Below, in pieces: positions 32,684 through 44,185 of a DNA stretch of 64,000 nucleotides. The notes below the pieces were generated by a model. It saw nothing but the letters and a program-made list of their open reading frames with translations, was not told the DNA's origin and ran no database searches. Location: positions 1,930,513 to 1,994,512 of the forward strand of contig BCJX01000002.1 in assembly GCA_001600415.1 (NCBI GenBank). Reading direction: 5' to 3'. The DNA comes from Pascua guehoae. Lineage: Eukaryota; Basidiomycota; Tremellomycetes; Trichosporonales; Trichosporonaceae. The translations under genes were made by a program, and so were the position numbers. Each line of letters opens with the position of its first letter. The first letter of the stretch is position 1.

Positions 32684-33899
32684 CTACAAGTCATACTCGT
32701 CCGAGTCCGAGTCGTCGCGCTTGCGCTGGATCTGCATGTCAGTCGGGACTTGAAGGCGAGGGCGAGGCGCTCACAATGATGCCGGCGCCGAGGGTCCGTG
32801 TGCGGGCCGACGTGGGCTGGGTCGTCGTCTTGGGGGCGGGGTTGGGGTTGGAGACCTGTTGTCAGTGTTGGGATAGATGGTAGTTTGCTGCGGGAGGAAT
32901 AGTGGGGAGACATGGGACGGGAAACAGCGCGGGGTGGGACGCTCAGACGGGGGCAAGTGTGCTGGTGCGCGAAATATCAAAGACGACCGCCGGCGGCAAG
33001 ATTCTGCAGCCATGCCATTGTCTTCTCCTCGCAGCAGGTCGGGGTGACATGATACGAAGCCAGTCCGTGATCACCTGGGCCGCAAGGCCTCTCCAGCATT
33101 GCCGGCGTCCCAATGCTCATGCCCGCTCATCTCGCCGAGCCGTCACTTTTATTCTCTCCCTCACGTAACTCACTCCCCCCACGCCCCATGCCATCTCGCA
33201 ATACCCAACCCCCAACAACCGCTTCGACTCACCTGCTCGAGGAGCCCCTTGAGCGCCTCGTCCGTGACCTTGCCGCGCACCTGGCCCTGCTGGCCCATGC
33301 GCACGAGCAGGTCCTCGACCTGGCGCGCGAGCTGCGGGCGCGTGAGGGATATCCGCGCGACTGGGGTGGGAGTTAGCTTGGAACGCGGCGGAGTCGGGGT
33401 GTTGGGAGGAGGATAGTGGGAGGAGACATGTGGGTGTGCGGAGCAAGGGCGTCCGAGAGGGAGATCGACGGCTGGTCCACTCGCCAGCGACGCCTGCACG
33501 CCTTGGGATTCGAACACTGCGTCGGGCACTCCTTCCCCGGTGCTCATGCAACGCTAGATCAACACTGGCCATGCTTCGCATGTCCCATCGTCCCGGGCAC
33601 TGGTCGGATTCCAAACAGTGTCGGCATGCCAGTCTCGGGACTCTGGCCGTTCCCACTCGCCTCCCCGACTACCGACCAACAACCCCAGCACCAAACTCCA
33701 AACTCCGCCTCCGCCTCCGACCCCGACGCGGACTCCACTCACGACGCTCCCGTGCGGCAGGCTCGAGCATGGCCTGGATCATGGTGCGCTTCATCTCCTC
33801 CTGCTGGGCCTGGCGCTGGGCGCGCTCGGGGTCGTCCTGGCCCTGGCCGTTCTTGGGCGGGGAGGCGGGGCGCATGCCGGCCGGGAGCTGGAAGGACAT
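32684..33899 (-). CDS. PDCD5: PDCD5/TFAR19-like conserved protein
   Basis: Small helical protein conserved from archaea to man; eukaryotic PDCD5 binds the TRiC/CCT chaperonin and has nuclear roles. About 137 residues over four exons. The N-terminal helix (QRQAQQEEMKRTMIQAMLEP, AARER) is joined over an intron to the family core LARISLTRPQLARQVEDLL, then RMGQQGQVRGKVTDEALKGL, then an extra Thr/Pro segment and the acidic C-terminus RKRDDSDSDEYDL (human ends MDSDEDDDY). Phase-1 split Arg-Leu at the first intron. Start ATG at 33897-33899. Divergent partner of the caprin-like gene, 459 bp away. Confidence 0.92.
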
Positions 33900-34358
33900 T
33901 GTGGGTGGGTTGGTGAGTGGTGGTTGGTGGCGATGGGGTGAGATGATGAAGTGCAAGGTGGAATCTGGTGGACACTTGGGTGGTGGACCACTTGACCTCG
34001 ACCTTGACCTCATCGGCTTGCAATGTCAGCTGAGGGGAGGGAGTGACACGTCATTAATATTGGTTTGTTATCATGTCAGTTTGGTGGAGACCCCGGATTT
34101 GGAGGGAATATTGGCTGCACGTGACCTGGTTATGGAACAAAGAAATGACGCTCGCCTGGCTGCGGCGTGTGTGGTGAGGGTGTGGTGTGTGTGGTCGTCT
34201 GCTGGGTTTGGCGAATCGAGATAGATTCATCCATGGAGGCGCTCACAACGCCATCATCATCCCAACATCCAACTACCTCGTTGACCAGACTCTAGACGTG
34301 TTTCCGTCCACCCCCTTGCACCGCTCCAGCCCCGATTCACCCTCTTCCCTTACGCACC
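33900..34358. other. Bidirectional promoter region, PDCD5 / caprin-like
   Basis: 459 bp between divergent start codons; no gene inside. Confidence 0.6.
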
Positions 34359-36292
34359 ATGGACGCGGCCGATACCCAGCCCCCGGCACGGGAGCGCGGC
34401 GCGATCGAGGAGCTCGTCGCCAAGCGGATCCGCCCCCTCAAGAAGAAGATTGTAAGTAGCAGAGAGCCGCTGCCCACCGGCCTGAGCCGTATAAATCTGA
34501 CGGGATCCCAGCAACGGCTGCGCAACTATGCGGCGCAGGACGAGTCTACACTGAATGCCGACCAGCGCGCGGCGCTCGCCACGCTCCCGCAGCTCGAGGT
34601 GGCGGCGCGCGAGCTCGACGACCTCGCCAAGCAGGTCGAGGAGGCCGAGCTCGTGGCTGCCGCGCGCCAGCGCGAGCTCCGCGAGGCCGCCGAGCGCGAG
34701 CACGAAAAGGCTGTCGCGGAGCGCATGGCCCAGTTTCATCAGCAGCTCGGCGCAAAGCTCGGCGGCTTCCTCCGCCTCCACGCCCTCCTCCACCCCGCCA
34801 GGCCTAGCGACACGGAAAACCTCACGTTTGCGCCCCTCATCCTCCCCCTCCGCCTCCAGGATGAGGTGCTCGCGACCGACATTCTCCGCGTCGCGCGCAT
34901 GTACGAGGACCTCGTGTCGGGCTCGGACAACGCGGGCGCCGTCCTCGCCGGTCTCGTCGCGGGTCCCCGCGAAGAGGACGAGGAAGGTGGGTGTGCCGAG
35001 CAAGGAGGGTGGGGAGAAGGGTGCCATGCCATGAACGTGGTCGGCACGTTTCACTCTGTGGCATGGCCGTGTCTGGAATGTCAGCTTGCTGTTCGCAGCA
35101 CAGCCCCTACGTACAAGAAGAGACACACTAACCTCCCAGACGAGCGCGTCCACCACCTCCTGGCCCTCCTCTCGAACCCCGACCCCGAGCCCGAGACCTC
35201 CGAGATCTCGGGCGACGACAATGACACGGCAAGCAACGCCGCCCAGCCGCCCATGTCGGTCCGCGACTCGGACGCCGGGTACACGACCCCCAACGTCGCG
35301 AGCGAGGACTCTGACACGGACACGGACACGTACCCGCCCGACATTGACCCGCTCGCCACCCCGGTCGCGACGATGCGCACATTCGAAGACGCGGCCGCGG
35401 CTAATCTGGCCGGCACGACGCGTGGTGTGGCGCTCAACTTTTTGCAGGAGGACGAGCTCGCGGCCGACGCCGACACGATCGTGATTGACACGACGGTCGT
35501 CGAGCAGACGTATGAGGTCATCGAGCCCCCCTCGGCTCTGGTGCGTAACCTGCATAACAGCCGGTAATACACATACTCCATGCTGACCACACAGGCATCG
35601 TCTGTCGAGTCGGTTGCGGCCGACACACCGTCGTCGATGGACTGGACGGCCGACGACGACGCGACCGACGACGTCGCCGCGGCCCTCCTCGAGGCGGCCC
35701 TCACGCCCGGCGCAGCCACCCCCGACATCGTTGCCGTCACCGCCGCCGTCGACGTTGTCACCGTCGACAGCAGCGGGCCCGGCACGCCCGCCGACCCCGC
35801 ATCCGAGGTCGGCGAGACGTTAGACTCGGACAAGCCCGCCCAGCGCCAGCGCAAGCCCCGCAAGCCCCGCAACCGCAACGGCGACAAGCAGGCCAAGGAC
35901 GGAGCTGCGCCAGCTCCGGCTCAGGCTCAGCAGGCGCCCGCCCAGACCCAGGCCCAGGCGCCAGGCAAGGGCAAGCCGCGCCAGACGGACGACGACGGGT
36001 TCGAGGTCAAGGTCGCCCGCCGCGCGAGTGCGCAGCGCGGCCGCGGCGGTCGTGGGCGCGGTGGTGGCCGGGGCGGTGCGCGTGAGTCTACATTTCCAGA
36101 GATCGTGTTCATGTGTACTGACGCGCAGCGCGCGAGGGCCAGCGCCCCAAGGACGGCCAGCAGGGCGGGCAGGGACAGGGACAGCAGGCCAAGCGGACGG
36201 GCACGGGCCAAAAGCCTAAGGAGGCAAAGCCCAAACCGAGCATCTACAAGACGACGCAGCCGACGGCGCCTGCGTCGGCGCCCATTTTCTAG
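34359..36292 (+). CDS. Caprin-like RGG RNA-binding protein
   Basis: N-terminal basic segment and long coiled coil (KKKIQRLRNYAAQDESTLNA, then DQRAALATLPQLEVAARELD) as in caprin-type dimerisation regions of fungal homologs; caprins act in mRNP/stress-granule assembly and translation control. The middle is acidic and Ser/Thr/Asp-rich; the end has a lysine-rich patch, then RGRGGRGRGGGRGG, a Gln/Gly stretch, and KPSIYKTTQPTAPASAPIF. Five exons; introns at about 34451-34510 and 34988-35139, one after PPSAL, and one after the RGG block. Caprin assignment is by resemblance; RNA-binding role is inferred from RGG. Confidence 0.6.
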
Positions 36293-36596
36293 CGACGGGA
36301 CATAGACCATGAGCCGGGGGAGAGTGTCGAGAGGGTCAAGACCAAGAGGGGGCCAGCAGACGCAGCGAGATAGCAACAGACAACAGACAACAGACAACAG
36401 ACAGTGCTTGGCAGCCTTGAAGAAGACATCATGCATGACTACATACAACTGTACAGGACATGGTTACGGGCATCAAGGGACATGAACGGGGATGTCGGGG
36501 GGAGGGGAGGGTGTGGGGGGGAGGGGGGGAGGAAAAGGATGGGAGAAGATGTGTTTGTACCCGGCTGGGGCCATTGCGTGCAGGTGGATACCCGGC
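36293..36596. other. Convergent 3' region, caprin-like / securin-like
   Basis: About 300 bp with a caacagacaacagacaacag repeat (36372-36400) and a G-rich strand; no gene. Confidence 0.65.
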
Positions 36597-38253
36597 TCAT
36601 TCGTCGCGGATGAGGAGGTTGGCCATGGCGTCCGCGAGGCCGCCAGGAGTAGCGGGAACAGCCACCGGTTTGGGTGCAGGTGAGCACGGCAGAGAGTCGG
36701 CCGCATTGGTGGGGCTGGAGGGCGTTGCCGCGGGATGCGTGAGGGAGTCGGGCACCGGTCCCGCCACCACGTCGTCTTGGACGATGCGAGGGGACGGGGC
36801 AGTGGTATGCGTCTGGTGGCTGCTCGCCTCGGGACATGGCGCCTCTGCGAGAGCGTCCAAGTCGAGGTCGAGTTCGGGATAGTCGAGGTCGATGGGGGCG
36901 GGTACGGGGAGAGGAGGTACAGGACCGCGGCGGGTGGAGGTCATTCCTGGGGGGGTGGAGCGGGGGCGCGGCGCAAGGGCGGGAGGACGCAGGCTGGACG
37001 CGGTCGTGGGCCGGGGGGCGGCACTTGGGGGTCGGGATGCGGCGCTTGTGGGGCGGGAAGTTGCGCTCGGAGGGCGCATCTGGCCCGGCTTGGGTGTGGG
37101 CGTGGGACGCGCAGACGACGCCGACGGGGCACGGGGGACGGGAGGGCGGGATGTCTGCTGTGCAGGGGCTGGTGCGCGGATGGTGATCCGAGGGGGTCGG
37201 GTCGTGGCTGCCGCTGTAGCTGGGCGCATGGCCGTGGCCGTTGTTGGACGAGAGGTAGCGGTTGCTGGACGAGCGGCCGTGGCTGTCCCCGGACGCGTAA
37301 CGCCACGACCGGGGATCTTGCCCGCCCCAGGTCCAACCTTGGCTTTTACTGCCTTTGTCTTTGGGAGGCGGAAGAGGGGGTCCTCGAGCTCGTCGTCGTC
37401 ACACAGCGTGATATGCGGCACGTCGACGTCGTCGAATGGCGGCGGCGGCGGCGGGTCGGCATGCACAATGAGCGGCCGCATTTGCCCGATAATCTGCATC
37501 GTCGCGACGGGGTCGGGCAGCTCGCCTGCCCATTCGGGGACGTAGGGAGGGTCAACCGCCGTGGGAAGCGCGAGCTCATCGGCGCCATCGTACTCGTGCT
37601 GCTGCTGGGGCTCGGGCTCGACATCTGCCTCGAGAATCGAGTCGAGGCTGACCTCTTCCTCCCACTTTGGCGGCGACTGGAGGCTGTGGTTGTGGTTGTG
37701 CGCGTGCTCGAGCGACGAGCGCGAGCGCCGCCGTGTCCGTTGGGCCGAGGGAAGGGGGGCGGGAGAGGGCTCGGCGCGGCGCGGCGCCGGGGCGGGCGTG
37801 CGCAGGGCATGCCGCGGGCCGGGGGTCTTGGCTCGTGGCGCGGGGGGTTTGGATGACGTCTGGAACAACCGCTTGGGTTCTGGGGTTAGTCAGAGTAGGC
37901 GCGGAGAGGAGACGTGGCAGAGAGTATGCAAGGTACCCATCGTAGCTGCTACAAGTGACACGAGCGATAGCAGCAGTGAATACACTACATTCTCCACACT
38001 CGCACCACCCCGACTCACTGATATCGTCACCGGGCTTCTCATCTGGCGCCTGGTTCATATTCCGGTCGACCGTCTTGGCGCCGAGAGCGCGCCCGAGCGT
38101 GCTGGGCCCACCGGGCTTGCCGAGTCCGAGGCGTACGGGCGTCTTGGATGGGAGTGCGCCGGCATTCTCCTTGTCGCCCGCGCGCAGGCGGCGCGACGTG
38201 CCCGGCGCGCCACCAAACGTGCGGTGGATGTGGTGCGACTGCGGCGCGAACAT
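36597..38253 (-). CDS. Securin-like KEN-box protein (candidate)
   Basis: Two exons. Exon 1 (start MFAPQSHHIHRTFGGAPGTS) contains DKENAG, a KEN degron, followed by KTPVRLGLGK and PSTLGRALGAKT. This order (KEN box, TP-x-R-x-x-LG-x-K) is that of fungal securins and other APC/C substrates. A short intron (phase 1) joins to KPKRLFQTSSK. The rest is Pro/Ala/Thr-rich and disordered, with repeated RPxxAxxRP units, an acidic patch (TLCDDDELEDPLFRLPK) and a late DLDYPELDLDLD. No enzymatic domain; 450 to 500 residues. An in-frame upstream Met (38325) would add 24 residues read through the N at 38297. Securin is suggested by degrons and composition only. Confidence 0.5.
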
Positions 38254-39211
38254 GCCGCTGTCGGGTGGCTGGGGGGTGACAGGCAAGGGGGGGGGGNGGA
38301 GCTGGAGTGAGGAGGATACAGGCAAAGACGTTGGCGGGTGGGGAGAGAAAGAACAGGGATGTTGGGGGGAGAGGGTGTCGCACAGTGGAGAGTCGAGGTG
38401 AGGTGCGAGTTACAACTGTATCATGGTGGCTTGTTGTGATGCCATGCTGAAAGAAAGCATCCGCGCTTCGGGGCGTGTTCAGAGTGCCACAACCACGTGT
38501 CATGATATCCCCGTTCGAAAATGGCCGAATACACCTTTTGGTGCGTGGTGGTGAGCCTGGTCGAAACGCTTGCCCAACTTCTGCCCCCGTGGCCCCCGCC
38601 CCCCCCCCCTCCCTCCCACCACCGACGCCTGCCTGCCTGCCTGCCTGCCTGCTGCCTGCCTGTCCGCCCACCCCTGTCGGTCTGCACCTGCCTGTACGCT
38701 GCCCGGACGACCAACCTCGTGAACAGCAGCGACCTCACCACCACACCCCCCTCACTCGTCCTACCATTACCAAAACGGGCTCAGGTGCGTACACATCTCC
38801 ACCCCGCTCGCCGGCGCCGACCTCGGTCGCCGACGGGGGTGGACTAGTGCGTCGGTCCAAGTGCTGACGGTTGTGCTTTTGCCTTTGCCCCGAAACTTGT
38901 CGCTTGCGTCTCGTCCCCCGTGTCCTTGTTTCGACCGATTTCTACCTCGGACCGACCCTCTCGTCCTCATCTGCACGCTCGTTCCTGTAATGCTGCCGCT
39001 GCGATTTGCGTGCCCCACGATGCTTACCTCTACTCGGACACGCAAACTGTGACGTCGTGCCTTCCTTCATTCATTATAACTTGTGACTCGCGTTATCCTC
39101 CTGCCTGGCTGGCCCCACTCGACATTCTTCCCACACCGTCCACACGACTGCAACGCCGACTACAATTATCCTTGCTCACTCCCGTATCTCTCAACAGCCG
39201 CCAACATCAGC
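38254..39211. other. Divergent promoter region, securin-like / NAC beta
   Basis: Includes a G-run with an undetermined base at 38297, a (ctgc)n-rich tract near 38630-38660, and the NAC beta 5'UTR. No gene recognised. Confidence 0.55.
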
Positions 39212-40164
39212 ATGGACAAGGAGAAGCTCGCAAAGCTCCAGCAGCAGGTCCGCATTGGTGCGTACAGGACTATTGGCAGGGGTGGAGGCTGCCTCTGCGC
39301 GACCTGGTCACGGGCGTCATGGCAGTCTGTGCGTGCGAGGCACACGCGCGCGTCCAGACTCGAAGAGTCTCTACCCCTGCCTTCGTACAAGACTTGTTGT
39401 TGATCGATGCTGACCGTGTCTCTCACTTTTTTTTTTCTCGCTCTTGCCTGTCCCGTTTGCTGTCACGCCTGCGTTATTCAATTGCCCACCTGCACCCAAT
39501 GGCTTCTGCTCGGCTTGCGTCTGTATCTGGTCGACCTCGTTTCCCACTCGAACCGAATCAACTCTTGTTACGCCCCACTCTCCCCTCGTACTCGCACGCT
39601 TCATCCCGTTTCCCACACAGGCGGCAAGGGAACGCCCCGCCGCAAGCAGGTCAAGAAGAGCGTGACCGCTTCGCAGGGTGACGACCGCAAGCTCCAGGCT
39701 GCGCTCAAGAAGCTCGGCGTCCAGCCCATCACCGGTGTTGAGGAGGTCAACATGTTCCAGGAGGACGGCAACGTTCTTCACTTTGGTGCCCCCAAGGGTG
39801 AGTTCGGCTGCCACTTGTGCAACCTCCACGTTTGCATTTTCACCCCCCACCAAACATCACCCATACTCACTTGCCAGTCTCGGTCCACGCTGCGCTCCCC
39901 TCGAACACGCTCGCGATCTACGGCCGCGGCCAGACCAAGGAGCTCACCGAGCTCGTCCCTGGTATTCTCAACCAGCTCGGCCCCGACTCTCTCGCCAACC
40001 TCCGCCGTCTGGCCGAGTCGTACCAGTCGATGACTGCGCGCCAGGCCGCCGCCGCTGGCGAGACAAAGGAGGGCGAGGTCGGCGACGACGACGAGATCCC
40101 CGACCTGGTTGAGAACTTTGACGAGGCCGACAAGAAGGCTGCCGACCTCGAGCAGCTCGAGTAG
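39212..40164 (+). CDS. egd1: Nascent polypeptide-associated complex subunit beta (BTF3/Egd1)
   Basis: Ribosome-bound NAC beta, which shields nascent chains and prevents mistargeting to the ER. Start [15 protein letters not shown]; intron 1 (about 363 nt); then [14 protein letters not shown] (the ribosome-binding RRKxxKK motif); [35 protein letters not shown] (NAC domain), intron 2, [33 protein letters not shown], and the acidic end [16 protein letters not shown]. About 160 residues, family-like. Identity certain. Confidence 0.97.
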
Positions 40165-40966
40165 ACGGGGCATTGTACTACGTATGAAGCCGTGTGACGC
40201 AGCGGGAGTGTGGAGGGGTGGGAAGCAGCGGGAATGTGGAGGGATCGGAAGCAGGAGGCAGTGCAGTCAGACATGGGTACGGGGCTGTGGTGTTGGGTAG
40301 TGAGGCAGTTGGGCAGGTGCACAGTTGGGCAGTTTGTTGGGCAGCTCTTTGGGCAGTCGGGCAGTCGGGCAGTTGGGTGGTTGGGCACTTGGACAGTTGG
40401 CCTCATGAGCCCCAGCCAGGTGGACAGAACGGCAATACAGCGAGGTACAGTTACCGCTGTCAGTCTCTGGCTCGGCAGCAGGCGAAACACGGTCGAGGTC
40501 AATGTCCGCAATGACTAACCGGTATGTGTTTCTGGGCCTCTGTAGTGCATGTAGTGCAAATTGTTGCTGGAAGTGGCTGTCGACTTCTGGACGCAGCAAG
40601 TCTGGCTGATCGACTCGTGGCGATCCAGCTCCGGAGTTGCCGGTCAGAAGTGCGTCTGGGAGGGATGTCTGGACGAGCCAAAGCTGGAACCCATATCCCT
40701 GGCACCGACGGCTCGTAAGATCTACGAGATGTACGAGTCTGGTTCTGGTGCAACTGTGTAGTTGTGCTCTTGGTCTCTAGCCGCAGCAGCGATGCCAACC
40801 CAAGCCCAGCACCTTGAATGCTGTGAATGCCCCTGTAGCCCACTCTGAGCTCTCTGCCCTCGGCGACACCCTGCTCGTCCATGTCGTCCGTCTGCTCGAG
40901 CCACATGGCCAACCGCCAGTTCCCGCCCCACGCCGAAAAGACCAACCCATGCAAATAATACAACAA
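40165..40966. other. Convergent 3' region with a gggcagtt-type minisatellite
   Basis: No gene. Degenerate tandem units of about 8-12 bp (gggcagttg, gggcagtcg) cover roughly 40303-40402. Confidence 0.6.
40303..40402. repeat. Degenerate gggcagtt minisatellite
   Basis: Eight or more imperfect units of ggcagttgg/ggcagtcgg with variable spacers, downstream of NAC beta. Confidence 0.75.
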
Positions 40967-41914
40967 CTACGCCTTGTCCTTCTTGCCGGCGCCCGCCTCG
41001 CGCTCCTGTTCGCGCTCCGCCTCGCGCTTGGCCTTCATCTCGCGATAAAGCCCGACGACACGCACGCGCTCCTCTTCGAGAATCCGCTTCTGGGCGGCCG
41101 ACAGGGGCGTGCGCCCCGTCGCGCCCCACGCGCTCGTCGTGTCCGTCTTGGCGACGCGGATGCGCGGCAGCTGCGGCGGCGCCTCGGCCACGTCGTTGAG
41201 GCGTCTGCGGACTGGCGCAGTGGCAAACTCTTTAATCGGCGCCGGTGCCGCATCGCTATCGCCGGCGTCGCTGTCCCCACCGTCCGTGTTGTCGAGTTTT
41301 CCCTGGGCGCGCGCGATACGCAGCTTCTTGGCCTCGGCGGCCGCGCGCTTCTGCTGCCCCTTGGCGGCCTCGGCAGACTTGATCGCCGCACCCACCCCGG
41401 GACGCAGGAGGGCCTCGATGCGCCGGTTGTACTCGCCCAGCGACTCGTGCTGCCCGATGCGCGGGAGCGCCTTGCCGTCGGCCGTCTTGAGCGTCTTCTT
41501 CCCGCCCGATGCTTCTTCCTCCCGCGCCCGTTTCTTGCCCTTGGACTTGGGCTCGGTCTCCCCCTTGCCCCCACCAACCTGCTCCTTGCCCTTGCCCTTG
41601 ACACCGCCCTTCGCGCTGCCCTTTGCAGGCCCCCGCCGCTCGCCCGTGTCCTCGGAGTTTGTACGCCCCGACGCCCGGAACGACGCCTGCACCTTGGCCG
41701 CGTTGAAGATCCGCATTGCGCCCCGCGGCGTGTCGTCGTCCCGCGCAGACGGCGGCAGGTTGTAGCCCCTGGTCGTTAGTTGTGGTCCATCAAGCACTCC
41801 GGGACGTACTTGCTGGCCCGGTCGGCCTCGCGGACGGAGCGTTTTGAGCCTGTCCGTCAGCTACCCTCAGCTTGGAGCTACCCCCCCAATAGTCGACGTA
41901 CGTTTGTGCGGCAT
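40967..41914 (-). CDS. Basic MPHK-type nucleolar-like protein (CCDC137-like, uncertain)
   Basis: Three exons, 41902-41914, 41810-41849 and 40967-41768, total 284 codons. The first exon has only 13 nt (MPHK). The spliced start reads MPHKRSKRSVREADRASKGY. A DDTPRGAMRIFNAAKVQ block, a Lys/Gly-rich nuclear-type middle, GQHESLGEYNRRIEALLRP and a charged C-terminal helix ending REAGAGKKDKA follow. This order resembles a fungal family with MPHK starts and a G-E-x-L-x-x-F-x-x-R motif, sometimes labelled urease accessory protein without evidence and perhaps related to human CCDC137. A nucleolar or ribosome-biogenesis role is inference. Starts 252 bp from the divergent HPM1 gene. Confidence 0.6.
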
Positions 41915-42166
41915 TGGCGATTCTGGCGCGTGCTGTTTACGCAGTTGGGACAGTTTGAACGCAAACAGAGCTCCAACTTGCACTCATGTGTCCTTGAGAC
42001 TCGTTGGGTGGCAACTGTGGAAATCGCGGGAGAAAATGCACAAAAACACGCCCGCAAAATATTCGACCCCGGTGGAGGTGCTCCATCCCAAAAGTTGGCA
42101 CCGTGCCAGCGCTCGTACATGACGACAACCACATACTCAATACTGCCAACAACTAGACTCACCACC
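41915..42166. promoter_or_regulatory. Short bidirectional promoter, MPHK protein / HPM1
   Basis: Only 252 bp separate the two divergent ATGs, so regulatory sequence must be shared. No specific motif could be named. Confidence 0.6.
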
Positions 42167-44185
42167 ATGTTCAAGTTTGGCTTTGACATTGTGCGTCACC
42201 CGTACCGGAATCGCTTGCTGACATACAGGAGGACGAGGACGACGAGCTCGTCATCCCCGGCGTCGGCAGCGAGCCCGGCCCGAGTGTGCCGGCCGAGGAC
42301 CGCCCCGCGCAGCCGTGCCATGCCATCTCGCTCAACGACTTGGTACGTCGAAAGTCGCAAAACCATGCTGTGGTGTCGTTGGCCATTTACCGTTCTTCAC
42401 GCCAGCTTATCTCCCCCCACCAATCTCCCCTTCCCCGTAACCCCCCCCCCCCCCCCCCCCCCCCCCGGAGTACCGACCCCACTGACACCAGATCGCCACC
42501 CTCCCCTCGGACATCTCGTACACCCCCCTCGCCCACCCGCTCGGCGGGCCCCCGCTCCTCCGGCGCGACCTGTACGACGCGCGCTTCCAGCTCGCACAGG
42601 GCACGGATGCCGACGACGCGCCCGCGTACATTGACGCCGAGACGGATCTGATTCCGGGCACGTACGAGGGCGGGCTCAAGAGCTGGGAGGGCGGGGTGGA
42701 TCTCGTCGAGGTCGTGGCGCGGGCTTGTGCGGGGGATACAGGTGGGGAAGGGGGGGAGGAGGGGAGGGTGGCGGCGTGGGTGCGCGGGGCGAGGGTGCTG
42801 GAGGTGAGTTGGTGTTCGTCTTGGTGTTTGGCGCGGCGAGGGGGGACGTCAGGCGAGTGGCTGGAGTGCTCTGGGAGGGTGCTGCACCTCGTATCTGGTG
42901 CAGGTGCATCGGTCTCTGGGTTTAGGTATGCCCTGGATATCCGACATATCCTGGATGTGCCGGCTCTGCAGCGGCGTGTGGATGCTCCATCCTGCGCTAG
43001 GTGCTCTCTCAGCCAATGCCCGCTTCTGCTACCCGCTTCTGCTGCCCTCTTTTGCTACCCCCTTCTGCCACCCCCCTCTGCTATCCCCTTCTGCTACCCC
43101 CTTCTGTCAACCCCTTCCGCGACCCCAAAGTCCATCTGTGGGGTCTCTAGTGGACCAGTACCGAGATCTAGAGTTGGCCATGCCTCTCGGAGCACACTAC
43201 AACACCCTCCCAAGTCCTCTCAGCGGACGCAGCAGAACCTCGCACACTGCATGCGCTCGTAACTGGAACTAAACTAACAACAGATCGGATGCGGAACCGG
43301 CCTGCCGTCGGCATACCTCCTCCGTGCGCTCCTCTCGTCCCCTCGAGCCGGTACGGACGCCCGCACCGTCCTCCACCTGCAAGACTACAACCTCCCCGTG
43401 CTCTCGCTCGTGACACTGCCCAACCTCGTCCTGGCCGCCCTCCCGTCGCTGCCATTGAGTGCGCAGGCGGCGGCCGAGGCGGCCCCCGAAGACCCAGCGG
43501 ATGCACCGGGGGCGGACGGGCTCGACGACATTGACGAAGGCGACGAGGACGCCGAGGGCGAGGACGAGCATGTCGAGAACCAACAAGTAGACGCAGTATC
43601 CCTCGACGAGCGCCGCCCGTTCGACCCGAGCCGCGCAGGCACACTCGACCTCACCCCCGCGCTCCTGGATGCGTTTACGCACCTGCTCGACGAGCGTGGC
43701 ATCGAGCTCCGCTTCACGTATGGCGACTGGGGCGGCATGGCCGACGCCCTCGCACAGGAGGCACCCTACGACCTGGTCGTCACGGCCGAGACAATCTATG
43801 CCGAGGACAGCGTCGGGGCCCTCATCGATGTGCTCCGCGCCGCCGGCCGCGGCGCACAGGGGAGAAAGGACGCCACCCAGCCAGAGTCCGAGTCCCAGTC
43901 GCTCGAGGAATCCCTCGACGGCCTCTCCCTCGGCGCACACTGGGCGAAGGGCCCCCTCACGACCACCGGCCCAGTAATTCTCGTCGCGGCAAAGGTATGT
44001 CACGCTTACGTTTACCGCTGGAAACATGCCGTCCTGAACGTCGCTCACACCAGGTCCTGTACTTTGGCGTCGGCGGCGGACTCGAGAGCTTTGTCGCCCA
44101 CGTCCGCGCGCTCGGGGGACACTCGGCGCGCGTGCGTGACTGGGTTCGCGGCGTCGGGCGTGCCGTCGTCCGCATCGTGTGGTGA
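42167..44185 (+). CDS. hpm1: HPM1/METTL18-type protein-histidine N-methyltransferase
   Basis: SAM-dependent enzyme; the yeast and human orthologs methylate a histidine of ribosomal protein Rpl3. Start MFKFGFDI; the family hallmarks are HAISLNDLIATLPSDISYTP, RRDLYDARFQLA, DLIPGTYEGGLKSWEGGVDL, the SAM-binding motif I RVLEIGCGTGLPSAYLL (split by an intron after RVLE), LQDYN (motif II), VTLPN, FTYGDW, YDLVVTAETIY (post II) and LVAAKVLYFGVGGGLESF. An insertion of about 45 acidic residues after LVLAALPSLPLS and a 30-residue Gln/Glu/Ser insertion are unusual but lie in loops. The intron at 42804-43283 (480 nt) is long and repeat-bearing. Confidence 0.95.
42441..42466. repeat. Poly-C run, 26 nt, in an HPM1 intron
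   Basis: Uninterrupted C26 on the sense strand, about 25 nt upstream of the acceptor of the intron preceding IATLPSDISY. Confidence 0.95.
43021..43112. repeat. Degenerate 13-15 bp pyrimidine minisatellite in HPM1 intron
   Basis: About seven units related to ttctgctaccccc in the 480-nt intron that splits the SAM-binding motif. Confidence 0.8.

Noticed and set aside
33440..33560. tRNA-like T-arm (gttcgaatccc on the minus strand) inside a PDCD5 intron
   Set aside because: No acceptor stem, D-arm or anticodon arm could be paired around it.
40967..41914. Urease accessory protein label for the MPHK-type gene
   Set aside because: No UreD-like features are visible; the sequence is basic, Lys-rich and nuclear-like.
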